A DNA stretch of 64,000 bases from Pigmentiphaga sp. NML080357 (GTDB lineage Bacteria > Pseudomonadota > Gammaproteobacteria > Burkholderiales > Burkholderiaceae_B): contig NZ_NINW01000036.1 of the NCBI RefSeq assembly GCF_002188465.1, positions 1-64,000 on the forward strand, in the 5' to 3' direction. A program made the translations under genes and the position numbers. A model generated the notes under the pieces. It ran no database searches. It had not been told where the DNA came from and worked only from the letters and a program-made list of their open reading frames with translations. Below are positions 42,855 to 50,903 of this stretch, piece by piece. Each line of letters begins with the position of its first letter. The stretch's first letter is position 1.

Positions 42855-43067
42855 GGTCCTATCATCGACCACAGCAAGGGCGTTGCCTATAACTATCCCG
42901 ATTGGATTCAGCTGATGTTCGGCGAGACGCGGGTCTTCGACCGCACCAACAACCAGAATGGCAAGCCCACGCAAAGCTTGGCTGCGATCGAAAAGGCCAA
43001 GAATGAGGCCGCGTCGGCTGAGGTCGCGCAGAACGACACGTCTCCCGCGTCGCCCGCAAATCAATAA
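42855..43067 (+). pseudogene. Unrecognised C-terminal gene fragment
   Basis: A 70-codon open frame in the same frame as the LysR gene begins straight after its stop and ends at TAA 43065-43067. The product contains DHSKGVAYNYPDWIQLMFGE and TRVFDRTNNQNGKPTQS, then an Ala/Ser/Asn-rich end, and does not resemble LysR. There is no start codon before ATG 42915 and no ribosome site. It looks like the tail of another, now lost gene joined to the LysR end by a deletion. I do not recognise the family. Confidence 0.45.
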
Positions 43068-43082
43068 GCGCAATACCGCGCG

Positions 43083-43538
43083 CTATAGCCCTTGTCTTTT
43101 CAGAGCCGGCTCAGTTCGCCGGCCGCTACCGTCCAGGGCATTGCGCATCAGTTCCGGGATGTCGATCGCGCGATGCGTTTCCAGCGACGTCGTTACTACG
43201 ACCTGGTTCGCGCTCATGCGCAATTGGCCACCGTCTCCTGTACACGCGAGCGCGAGGGTAAGCGACTTGTTTCCCACCCGCTTGACTTCGAGACTCAGCG
43301 TCACGTCGTCGCCCATCCGGCTGATGGCGCGAAAGTCGGCTTCAAGATGGATGGTAGGCAACCCGTACCGCAGCTTGCCGACATAGCCGGCGAACCCGAG
43401 CTCCGGAAGCAGGGCGTCGATCCATTCCTCCAGCAGATTGTTGAACATCACGAAGTACTGCGGGTAGAAAACAATCCCTGCTGGATCGCACTCGGCAAAG
43501 CGGATCCGGTGCTTCCGGGTGAATGTGCGGGGGCTCAT
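43083..43538 (-). CDS. Acyl-CoA thioesterase (4-hydroxybenzoyl-CoA thioesterase family)
   Basis: A 151-residue hot-dog-fold enzyme. The active-site signature is FAECDPAGIVFYPQYFVMFN, with the catalytic Asp at residue 18. FEAD-like and strand motifs follow (LEADFRAISRMGDDVTLSLE). A ribosome site AGGAAGG precedes ATG 43538. It would hydrolyse an aryl- or acyl-CoA in the cytoplasm. No CoA pathway genes adjoin it, so the substrate is open. It is convergent with the fragment above. Confidence 0.88.
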   Translation of the reverse strand: MSPRTFTRKHRIRFAECDPAGIVFYPQYFVMFNNLLEEWIDALLPELGFAGYVGKLRYGLPTIHLEADFRAISRMGDDVTLSLEVKRVGNKSLTLALACTGDGGQLRMSANQVVVTTSLETHRAIDIPELMRNALDGSGRRTEPALKRQGL

Positions 43539-43900
43539 GCGAAATGTCCTTCCTCAGCCATCGTGCTCCTCTTCCGCGATGGATCCCTGCAGAACCGCTT
43601 GTTAACCGTGCTTTCCTGCGGGAATCGGGGCCTGTCTCCAACACATGATTATTCATTTATTTAAACTTAAAGCAAGTGTTGGATAACCGACGGACGTGAC
43701 GGAATTACATTCAGCGCTTTCAGCCAATCACGAAGCAACGGATGCTGTTTCCGCCATCCGATCCCTGCTCGGGTTGGTCATGAAGACACTTGGCGATGGA
43801 CCCTACCCGAATTGCATGGAACTACCGGGGCTTCCAGAAGCAATAGCCCCGGCGGACTGGTAGACTTCCGAGGTCTCTCGGCAATCCCCAGGAACGCTCC
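43539..43900. other. Intergenic region without recognised gene
   Basis: This 362-bp stretch between the divergent thioesterase and small membrane protein genes is less GC-rich than its surroundings, with an AT-rich core around 43645-43675 that may hold promoters. I see no RNA gene, repeat or convincing reading frame in it. Confidence 0.5.
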
Positions 43901-44206
43901 ATGCGCCATGTCTTTTTCGCCGGCGTGCTCGTTGCCATCATCCTCGCCGCCTGGGCGCGGCAGGAAGGCTGGATCGCAATGCCCGACATCGCCATGCAGG
44001 TGCTGTTGCTATGCCTGCCGGTGGCATTCATTCCGCTCTATCTGCAAGGGTTGCGCGAAGGGGAGCTCGTCATTCCGCCCAGGACCATCCGGCGCCGGGA
44101 AACGCCGCGTCTCTTCTGGTTCGTGGCCGTCTTCCAGGCTGTCATGGCGCTGGCGCTGCTGGTGTATCTGGGCGGCGAACTGCTGCGCAGCCTGACGGCA
44201 GGGTGA
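43901..44206 (+). CDS. Small integral membrane protein, unknown
   Basis: A 101-residue protein with three hydrophobic segments: residues 4-18, 27-48 (IAMQVLLLCLPVAFIPLYLQ) and 71-95 (LFWFVAVFQAVMALALLVYL). A basic loop (RTIRRRETPR) lies between the second and third. ATG 43901 follows an AGGAA-like site. No family is recognised. It is convergent with the cohesin-like gene and has no evident operon partner. Confidence 0.65.
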   Translation: MRHVFFAGVLVAIILAAWARQEGWIAMPDIAMQVLLLCLPVAFIPLYLQGLREGELVIPPRTIRRRETPRLFWFVAVFQAVMALALLVYLGGELLRSLTAG

Positions 44207-44240
44207 GCCGGCGGGACGCCGGCTCGAGCCCGATTGCCGT

Positions 44241-44924
44241 TTACTCGCGCCGCGCTGCCGCGGGCGGTATCTGCACTTGCACCGGCTGCGCCTGGCCGGC
44301 GCCATCGACGACCTGCAAGGTTACCGTCCCGCCCGCTGGACGCATTCCCAGAGCTCGCTTCACCAAGCTAGGCTCGGTGGACGGCATCGAGCGAGCCGCA
44401 ATGCGGGCAGTCGTCGTGGTCGACGCTGCGACAGTTACGTCGCCCTTGAGCGCCTCCAACCCCGGCGGGATGGCCTCTGCATTCGGCTTCAGTATCTCGA
44501 TGGCCTTGGCCCACAGTTCGGTCGTTTCACCTACGGCGCCGAGCGCCTTGAAACGTATCTTGCCCAGGGGCACCGTGCCGATCGGTTGGGAGAGCGACGC
44601 GCCGTTGACCATCACGATGTGCAGGACGTTGCCTTCCTTGCGCCATTGCATGGCCGTCGTGATCCGGCCGGCCTCGACGGGATCGACACCCAGGACCTCC
44701 AACGCTTTCGGGTCGTAGGTAACCGTGACCTGGGCCGCCCCCACAGCCTGCGTGCCGGCGAACACTGCTACCTGTACGGCGCCTTCGCCTCCTGGCGCCG
44801 CCGTCACCGACGGCTCTACAAAAAAGGCATCGCCGACGAACTGAGCATGCGCGGCGCCGCTCATGGCCGCTGCCAGCGGCAGGCCGGCCAGCAGGGGCTG
44901 GAGAATGAACGAACGGATACGCAT
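44241..44924 (-). CDS. Exported cohesin-domain-like protein
   Basis: A 227-residue secreted protein with signal peptide (MRIRSFILQPLLAGLPLAAA..AHA, about 27 residues). Residues 36-165 read as a cohesin-type beta sandwich: VEPSVTAAPGGEGAVQVAVF, VGAAQVTVTYDPKALEVLGV, and GTVPLGKIRFKALGAVGE. A basic linker and a short C-terminal strand region follow. Its start abuts the stop of the upstream gene with no gap, so the two are one operon. The upstream protein carries a dockerin-like segment, so the two could bind each other. The cohesin call rests on motif pattern only. Confidence 0.7.
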   Translation of the reverse strand: MRIRSFILQPLLAGLPLAAAMSGAAHAQFVGDAFFVEPSVTAAPGGEGAVQVAVFAGTQAVGAAQVTVTYDPKALEVLGVDPVEAGRITTAMQWRKEGNVLHIVMVNGASLSQPIGTVPLGKIRFKALGAVGETTELWAKAIEILKPNAEAIPPGLEALKGDVTVAASTTTTARIAARSMPSTEPSLVKRALGMRPAGGTVTLQVVDGAGQAQPVQVQIPPAAARRE

Positions 44925-47237
44925 TTATTGCACCTCGATGATGAATCGCTTGGTCACGCCCGGCGTCAGGTCGCTGCCCGTCTGTGCATCGCCGGCCACG
45001 ACCTTCGCATTGCTGCTGAAAGTGATGAAGTAAGTCCCGACCTGGTCGGGTGCGGCCAAGCCGCGCATCAATACCTCGGCACGGCCCGCCGGCACCGGTA
45101 CCTCTGCGGAAACACGGCGGACCGGCGCACTGCTGGTCAGTACGGTCTGGCCGCCGATGATGACCTCGAAAATATCGTCCAGGAGGTTTCCGTTATCTCC
45201 CATGGTGATCGTGACGTCCGACGTACTGCACCCGACGATCTCGGTCGCCTTGCCCAGCCCGTCGCACATCGGCCACGAGGCTTCCAGCGTCGCGGTGCTG
45301 ATCGCCGTCGGCGACGCGCTCGGGCAACTGTAGTTGGCGGTCCCGTCGGAATTGAAACTGTAGCTGCCTTTGTCGGCGCTCAGCGGCATCATGACGCGAT
45401 TCGCCGGCATCGGCGCCCGGCCCGCCGGGACGACTGCGCAACGCTTGGTCACGAAGCTCTCGATCGCGCCCATCACGCCCGCCGCATCCAGCGCATTGCC
45501 GGCTGCATCCGCCAGGCCGTCCAACAGCTTGACGTAGAGATCCTCCGCATATTTCGCGAAGAAATCCGCCAGCGTGCGGGCTGCCGTGTTGCTGCGCAGG
45601 ATGCCCGCCACCACACGCTTGCCGATGATCTGCTTGACGAGATAACCGGCGCCCTGGCTGGCGCCCATGCCGCACAGGTGCTGCAGGCCGATGAAGGCCA
45701 CTTCCGGCTTGACCAGCGCGGTCTGGCCCGGCTTGAGGCTCAGCGGGCTGACCGTCAGGTACAGCTTGGGATCGATGGGCTTGACGATCTCGCCCAGCGT
45801 AGAGGCTACCGACAGCGTCGCGCTGATCGGCACGCAGAACTTGACGAACGCGGCCACGGCGCCGATCTCGATCGCGGGACCGTCGGCCGGAATGACCGCG
45901 CCGGCCACGAAGATGGTGGCGGTGACCGCGCTGCATGCCGCGCTGGCGATCGTGGAAGCCTGGCCGAGCATGTCGGCGGTCTTCTTCAACCGGCAAAGCT
46001 CGGGCAGGACGAAGTCGCAGATCTGGTCGGGCGATATCGCCGCGGCCGCCATGGGACCCGCGGCGCTGTTCGCGGCCGCCTTGCCCAGCACCTCCTGGCT
46101 GGCCGACTGGAACTCCCTCATGCCATTGGCCAGCAGCGCCTTCTGGAACACCCGGGCCAGCGTGTCGCCATTGGGTCCGGCCAGCACGCGCTCGAGTTCC
46201 AGCCGGGCGTTGCCGAAGGCGCCGCGGCCGGCGGTCGCGACGCTGCGCAACTGCTCGGCGTCCTGGGCGCTCAGGCCGTCCGGGTTCGCCGTAATGGCGT
46301 CGTGCTGCGCCTGCATCAGGCGGTCGATCTGATCGAAGAAGGCCCGGACATCCTGGGCCGGTGGCACCGTGGGCTGGAGCGACGCCAACAAGTCCAGCGC
46401 CAGCGTATCGCTGGCCACGCCGTTGACCGACACCACGACCTGCGCCTGCGCATTGCGCGGCAGGCCCGCCGGCACCAGGAACGAGGCATAGCCCGGCAGC
46501 ATGCGGAACACCTGGGGCGACGCGACGCCGTCCACGGTAATGGCGACCTCGGACTCCGGGTTCAGCAGCGCCGGCGACACCATCGCCACCACCGCGCCGG
46601 GATAGGCTTGCGCCTTCAGGAGCGCCGACGGCAGCTCCTGGCCGGCGGCCGCGGCCTGCATGGCCAGCGCAACGTCGGCTTCGTCGACGGTGCTGTCCAG
46701 GTTGATGTCGGCCCGCGCAACCTGCAGTTCATCCAGGGTGTTCAAGCCACCGACGTACTGCGCCAGGCGCATGGCGTCGACCAGTCCGGGCTTGGCATTG
46801 CCGGCGATGTTGCCGATGTTGGAGGGGATGCCGAACTCCGCGAAGGGCGAGCTGCCCGCATCCATCACCACCACGGCGGCGCTGGCCTCGGCAACGGTCT
46901 CGCCGCCCGAGATCGCCTGGACGGTCGCCGTCACCGGGCCGGCGGTGCCGAAGGACGCGGACACTCGCTGGCCGGTGGCCTTCTGGCCGTCGCTGAAGGT
47001 CCAACGGTACTGGTCGATCTTGGAGCCGTCCGTCACCGCGGAGACGCTGAAGTCGACGGACTTGCCCACGGAGGCCGAGCTGCGCGCCGCCTGGACTTCG
47101 ATGACGGCTTTCGTGCTTGCCGCCGGCGGCTCCTGCGGCTTGGCGCCGTCACCGCCGCATGCCGCCAGCGTCAGGACAAGCGCCCCCGTCAGCGCAGCCA
47201 GCAGATGGCGTGCGCGCCTGCGTGTTGAACCCTGCAT
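44925..47237 (-). CDS. Large lipoprotein with PKD-like and dockerin-like domains
   Basis: A 770-residue envelope protein; ATG 47237 is preferred to a Met 17 codons upstream because it begins a lipoprotein signal with LAAC and Cys27. Residues 45-125 resemble a PKD/Ig-like fold (YRWTFSDGQKATGQRVSASF). Residues 141-200 resemble a type I dockerin: a degenerate loop (GNAKPGLVDAMRLAQYVGG) and a better one (ADINLDSTVDEADVALAM, with Asp/Asn at positions 1, 3, 5 and 12). A long unrecognised region with many Ala/Val segments follows, then a C-terminal beta domain ending LTPGVTKRFIIEVQ. It is the first gene of the pair with the cohesin-like protein. Confidence 0.7.
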   Translation of the reverse strand: MQGSTRRRARHLLAALTGALVLTLAACGGDGAKPQEPPAASTKAVIEVQAARSSASVGKSVDFSVSAVTDGSKIDQYRWTFSDGQKATGQRVSASFGTAGPVTATVQAISGGETVAEASAAVVVMDAGSSPFAEFGIPSNIGNIAGNAKPGLVDAMRLAQYVGGLNTLDELQVARADINLDSTVDEADVALAMQAAAAGQELPSALLKAQAYPGAVVAMVSPALLNPESEVAITVDGVASPQVFRMLPGYASFLVPAGLPRNAQAQVVVSVNGVASDTLALDLLASLQPTVPPAQDVRAFFDQIDRLMQAQHDAITANPDGLSAQDAEQLRSVATAGRGAFGNARLELERVLAGPNGDTLARVFQKALLANGMREFQSASQEVLGKAAANSAAGPMAAAAISPDQICDFVLPELCRLKKTADMLGQASTIASAACSAVTATIFVAGAVIPADGPAIEIGAVAAFVKFCVPISATLSVASTLGEIVKPIDPKLYLTVSPLSLKPGQTALVKPEVAFIGLQHLCGMGASQGAGYLVKQIIGKRVVAGILRSNTAARTLADFFAKYAEDLYVKLLDGLADAAGNALDAAGVMGAIESFVTKRCAVVPAGRAPMPANRVMMPLSADKGSYSFNSDGTANYSCPSASPTAISTATLEASWPMCDGLGKATEIVGCSTSDVTITMGDNGNLLDDIFEVIIGGQTVLTSSAPVRRVSAEVPVPAGRAEVLMRGLAAPDQVGTYFITFSSNAKVVAGDAQTGSDLTPGVTKRFIIEVQ

Positions 47238-47773
47238 CGGAATACCCCCATAGGTAATGCGTTTTTTTGCGGCGAAGTTTGGCAACACCGAAGGGGAATC
47301 GCAACGAAATGCGTTGGGTTATTGGAAACAGGATTGATTCAACAGCCACAAAAAGTAACGTGCGCTCACATTCAAGCCGCCGCTTGTTCCCTTGGCGACG
47401 CTACGACGCCCAATCGTCCGACTGACGATGTCGGGCAAGTATTCGGAATAGTCGATTCACCGGAATGGCGGGGACTGGGACGGAGCGCTCAGGTAAGGTG
47501 GCGTCTCGCTCGGCCGACTTCGCAGTGGATGAGGAACAAGCCGAGACATCGTGGCTGAAGTCTCTGCTGCTGTAATGAGCTGGCGAAAGGTCGCCCTTGG
47601 CACCGAGGTTGGGCTGCGCGCATACGAACCGGGACGACTTTGCCGCGGCTTTCGAGCATGGACAGATAGACGCAACTGCTGCGTTGCTCGAGGAGTAAAA
47701 GGCTTGTCTTCTTGTCCACGGATTCCGGTCCTGCATCTCGAGGCGCGGAATCTCCATGCACAGGCAATCAGGC
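47238..47773. other. Gene-free region bordering the ICE
   Basis: About 540 bp between the lipoprotein start and the predicted attachment site. Short frames exist on both strands, but none has family resemblance, a good ribosome site or typical length. Parts may be debris from earlier insertions at this junction. I see no tRNA or promoter that can be defended. Confidence 0.5.
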
Positions 47774-47791
47774 TGGAGCGGGTGAAGGGAA
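47774..47791 (-). other. Predicted ICE attachment site (tRNA-Gly 3' end copy)
   Basis: On the minus strand the 18 bp TTCCCTTCACCCGCTCCA match the 3' end of bacterial tRNA-Gly (acceptor arm and last T-stem bases, ending in CGCTCCA). The bases beyond it do not continue as a T-loop, so this is not a tRNA gene. ICEs of the ICEclc/PAGI-2 family use an 18-bp tRNA-Gly end as their attachment site. The site lies exactly where chromosomal genes stop and ICE-type genes begin. Confidence 0.7.
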
Positions 47792-48014
47792 CATCACGCC
47801 GCACTCAAATCGTTGATTGATAACGGGTTTATTCCGTTGGCGCTACGGAATCAGGCCAGATTATGTACCGGGCGTACCGCGTCGGCAACCAGATCCTGTC
47901 CGCATTTGTTTGCTGACATTCACGGTCCGTCATCAACACGCGCTCCAGGCAGACGTGTTTCATTCTATCGTTTGATGTATAAGATCAACGAAATCAAGGA
48001 ACATCTTTGGAGCG

Positions 48015-48626
48015 ATGGAAAGATCCTCACATGCCCATCGCGCTCTTGCCCTGCTCCACGAGCAGGGCTTCCTGCGCACCAGCGACTTGGACACCATCGG
48101 CGCGCCGCGGGTGGTGCTGACACGTCTGTCCACATCCGGGCAATTGGAGCGTGTCGGGCGCGGCCTCTACCGTTTGCCGGGCAACCCCATGTCCGCGCAC
48201 GAGGACCTCGCCACGATTGCAGTCAAGGTTCCCAAGGCCGTGTTCTGCTTGCTGACGGCACTCCAGTTCCACGAACTGACCACGCAACGGCCTCGCCAGG
48301 TCTGGATTGCCATGCCTCGTGGCAGCCACACCCCGCGTATCGAGCACCCGCTGATCAAGATGGTGCAGATGGCGGGTGATGCCTATGCCTCGGGCATCGA
48401 TGAGCACGAACGCGATGGCGCCAGACTGCGGGTCTACAGTGCCGCAAAAACCGTGGCGGACTGCTTCAAGCACCGCAACCGGATCGGCCTGGACGTGGCC
48501 ATCGAGGCGCTGAAGGCTGCCTGGAAGACACGCAAGGCTTCAGCCGATGACCTATGGCGCCATGCCAAGGTCTGTCGGGTCGCAAATGTCATGCGCCCTT
48601 ACCTGGAGGCGGTTTCGCATGAGTGA
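48015..48626 (+). CDS. AbiEi-family antitoxin (type IV toxin-antitoxin)
   Basis: A 203-residue protein. The N-terminal winged helix (RALALLHEQGFLRTSDLDTI, about residues 9-60) is of the AbiEi_4 type. The C-terminal part has RVYSAAKTVADCFKHRNRIG followed by LDVAIEALKAAW, the conserved AbiEi core. In known pairs the protein represses its own promoter and offsets the AbiEii nucleotidyltransferase toxin encoded right after it. Here the following frame is only 30 codons long and then the Wadjet operon begins, so no toxin is present. It may now serve as a repressor of the downstream defence genes. Confidence 0.85.
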   Translation: MERSSHAHRALALLHEQGFLRTSDLDTIGAPRVVLTRLSTSGQLERVGRGLYRLPGNPMSAHEDLATIAVKVPKAVFCLLTALQFHELTTQRPRQVWIAMPRGSHTPRIEHPLIKMVQMAGDAYASGIDEHERDGARLRVYSAAKTVADCFKHRNRIGLDVAIEALKAAWKTRKASADDLWRHAKVCRVANVMRPYLEAVSHE

Positions 48627-48711
48627 CCACGCCGCCTTGATTCGCGCTTTCTGGGCGAGCCGATCCGTACATTTGGATCGAGACGTCGTTGTCAGCGAAC
48701 GGCTCGAATAG
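48619..48711 (+). pseudogene. 30-codon stub in the AbiEii toxin position
   Basis: An ATG overlaps the last 8 bp of the AbiEi gene, the usual arrangement for an AbiEii start. The frame (MSDHAALIRAFWASRSVHLD, 30 residues) stops at 48709-48711, 11 bp before the jetA start. It is far too short for the roughly 300-residue toxin. It may be a toxin remnant left by a deletion, or a leader frame that keeps ribosomes moving into jetA. Confidence 0.5.
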
Positions 48712-48721
48712 GCAGCCCATC

Positions 48722-50197
48722 ATGGCACTGGACCACCTCACACTCACGACATACCGCGATCGGCATCCTGCATGGCGATTGCTGGCCTCGCCACATGCGC
48801 CATTGGTGGCAAGCTTCCTGTACCGGGTGTTCGTCGCGCCGAACGTGCGGGTGACGAGCGAAGCGGATCTGGCCGAGATGCTGGAAGACGAGTTGTTTGC
48901 CCTGCGCGAAGCCCTCGGCGCCGAGGTGTATCCGAAAGCCGCAACCGAATACCTGAATGACTGGTGCGCGCCAGACAAGGGCTGGCTGCGCAAGTTCTAC
49001 AAGCCCGGCACCGACGAGGCCCAGTTCGACCTTACCCCTGCCACGGAAAAGGCCATCGCCTGGCTGGTGTCGCTGACTGAGCGGCCTTTCGTCGGTACCG
49101 AATCGCGCCTGCTGACCTTGTTCGCGCTGCTGGAGCAGATCAGCACCGGAAGCCAGGCTGATCCAGCCAGGCGCCTGGAGGAACTTCGTCGCAAGCGCGA
49201 CGAGATCGATGCCGAGATCGGACGCGTCCTGTCCGGCGATGTGCCGCTCATGGATGACACGGCCATCAAGGATCGCTTCCTGCAATTTCAGCAACTGGCG
49301 CGCGAACTGCTGAGCGACTTCCGTCAGGTGGAGCACAATTTCCGCCAGCTCGACCGCAGCGTCCGCGAGAAAATCGCGTTGTGGGACGGCAGCAAGGGGG
49401 CTTTGCTCGACGAAGTCATGGGCGAGCGCGATGCCATCGGAGATTCCGACCAGGGGCGCAGCTTCCGTGCGTTCTGGGATTTCCTGATGTCCAGCCGTCG
49501 CCAGGAAGAACTGTCCGCACGGCTCGACCAAGTCCTCGGCCTGCCTGCCGTGGCCGCGCTCAAGCCGGAGCCGCGCACCCGCCGGGTTCACCACGATTGG
49601 CTGGAAGCGGGCGAACATACCCAACGCACGGTGGCGCAGTTGTCGCAGCAACTGCGCCGCTTCCTGGATGACCGGGCCTTCCAGGAAAACCGTCGCATCC
49701 TCGAACTGTTGCGCAGCATCGAGATCAAGGCGCTTGCATTGCGCGACACGCCACCGGCCGGCGAAGTGATGCGCCTCGACGAGATGGGCGCGGACATCGC
49801 CTTGCCGCAGGAACGCCCCCTGTTTGCGCTCCATGCCAAGCCACGCCTGGCGGAACTGATACTTGAATCCGGCGAGGACGACGACATCGACACCGCACGC
49901 CTGTTCGACCAGCACGTCGTGGACAAGGCCCGCTTGCGTGAGGCCCTGCGGCAGGCATTGCGGCAACAGTCGCAGATCAGCTTGCGCGCGTTGCTGGAGA
50001 CTCAGCCGCTGCAACAGGGATTGGCCGAACTGGTCACCTGGCTGGAACTGGCCCACGCGGGAAACCGCGGGCTGGATGGCCTCAGGGCCACGGTGGATGA
50101 CGATGCGCAGGAGATCGTCGAATGGGCCATGCAGGACAGCGATGGCTCGACGGTACGACGGCGGGCGCGAATGCCGCGCGTGATCTTTACGCGCTGA
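48722..50197 (+). CDS. jetA: Wadjet subunit JetA (DUF3375, MukF-like kleisin)
   Basis: A 491-residue DUF3375 protein, the kleisin-like subunit of the Wadjet SMC complex that recognises and cleaves circular plasmid DNA. ATG 48722 gives the family start MALDHLTLTTYRDRHPAWRL; a TTG 33 bp upstream is out. The N-terminal winged-helix part (about 1-130) is followed by alpha-helical segments rich in Glu/Arg (RRLEELRRKRDEIDAEIGRV) and a C-terminal domain after residue 380. It is the first gene of jetABCD; jetB follows after 31 bp. Confidence 0.93.
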   Translation: MALDHLTLTTYRDRHPAWRLLASPHAPLVASFLYRVFVAPNVRVTSEADLAEMLEDELFALREALGAEVYPKAATEYLNDWCAPDKGWLRKFYKPGTDEAQFDLTPATEKAIAWLVSLTERPFVGTESRLLTLFALLEQISTGSQADPARRLEELRRKRDEIDAEIGRVLSGDVPLMDDTAIKDRFLQFQQLARELLSDFRQVEHNFRQLDRSVREKIALWDGSKGALLDEVMGERDAIGDSDQGRSFRAFWDFLMSSRRQEELSARLDQVLGLPAVAALKPEPRTRRVHHDWLEAGEHTQRTVAQLSQQLRRFLDDRAFQENRRILELLRSIEIKALALRDTPPAGEVMRLDEMGADIALPQERPLFALHAKPRLAELILESGEDDDIDTARLFDQHVVDKARLREALRQALRQQSQISLRALLETQPLQQGLAELVTWLELAHAGNRGLDGLRATVDDDAQEIVEWAMQDSDGSTVRRRARMPRVIFTR

Positions 50198-50228
50198 ATG
50201 CAAGCTGCGACGGACAGAGCAAAGACCC

Positions 50229-50903
50229 ATGAACGATATGCATCAGGATGATCCAGAAGGCAGTGCCGAATCGCGCCCGCCCGTGGTAGCGGAACTCTCG
50301 CAACTGATGGTGCATTTGCTCAAAGGCGTGTTGTACCGCCAGGACGACGAGCGCCTATGGGCCAGTCTGCTGAACCTGCAGGCGCGTGTACGGGAGCAGG
50401 CGGCGGTGTTGTTGCTGGATCTGGTGCTGGACGAAGCCGAGGGCTACGCCTTCCTCAAAAGCCAGCCGGAGCCGGAGCATGCGGACGCCACACCTCGCCT
50501 GCCACGCCTGATCGCACGACGGCCGCTGTCCTATCCGGTCAGCCTGATGCTGGCCTTGCTGCGCAAGCGCCTGGCCGAATCCGACGCCGGCGGCGGCGAT
50601 ACCCGGCTGGTGCTGTCGCGCGAGGAGATCGCCGAACTGATGCGCGTGTTCCTGCCGGACGGCACCAACGAGGCGCGCCTCATCGACCAGGTCGATTCGA
50701 CCATCACCAAGGTGGTGGAACTGGGCTATCTGCGCAAGCTCAAGCCCGCTGCCGGTGCAAGTCAGCAGGCACCCCGCTACGAGGTGCGGCGCATCCTCAA
50801 GGCGTTCGTCGATGCGCAGTGGCTGGCCGACTTCGATGCGCGCCTGGAGGGTTATCGCACCGCGTTGTCAGGTGGCGATCGCGACAAGGAAGCCGGCCGA
50901 TGA
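50229..50903 (+). CDS. jetB: Wadjet subunit JetB (DUF4194, MukE-like)
   Basis: A 224-residue DUF4194 protein, equivalent to the KITE/MukE subunit. Segments LSQLMVHLLKGVLYRQDDER, LSYPVSLMLALLRKRLAESD and VLSREEIAELMRVFLPDGTN form the paired winged helices that bind the kleisin. RLIDQVDSTITKVVELGYLR follows. Its stop overlaps the jetC start by 4 bp (ATGA), fitting fixed complex stoichiometry. Confidence 0.93.
   Translation: MNDMHQDDPEGSAESRPPVVAELSQLMVHLLKGVLYRQDDERLWASLLNLQARVREQAAVLLLDLVLDEAEGYAFLKSQPEPEHADATPRLPRLIARRPLSYPVSLMLALLRKRLAESDAGGGDTRLVLSREEIAELMRVFLPDGTNEARLIDQVDSTITKVVELGYLRKLKPAAGASQQAPRYEVRRILKAFVDAQWLADFDARLEGYRTALSGGDRDKEAGR

Noticed and set aside
44277-47228. 983-codon plus-strand frame opposite the cohesin-like/dockerin-like pair
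   Set aside because: It spans two genes that each have signal peptides on the minus strand; its own product is Arg/His-rich without domains.
47774-47800. Possible tRNA-Gly gene on the minus strand
   Set aside because: Only the last 18 bases match; the T-loop and the rest of the cloverleaf are missing, so it is an attachment-site copy.
47322-47820. Short frames on both strands between the lipoprotein and the ICE end
   Set aside because: No ribosome sites, conflicting frames and no recognisable protein family; an IS remnant was considered but could not be supported.
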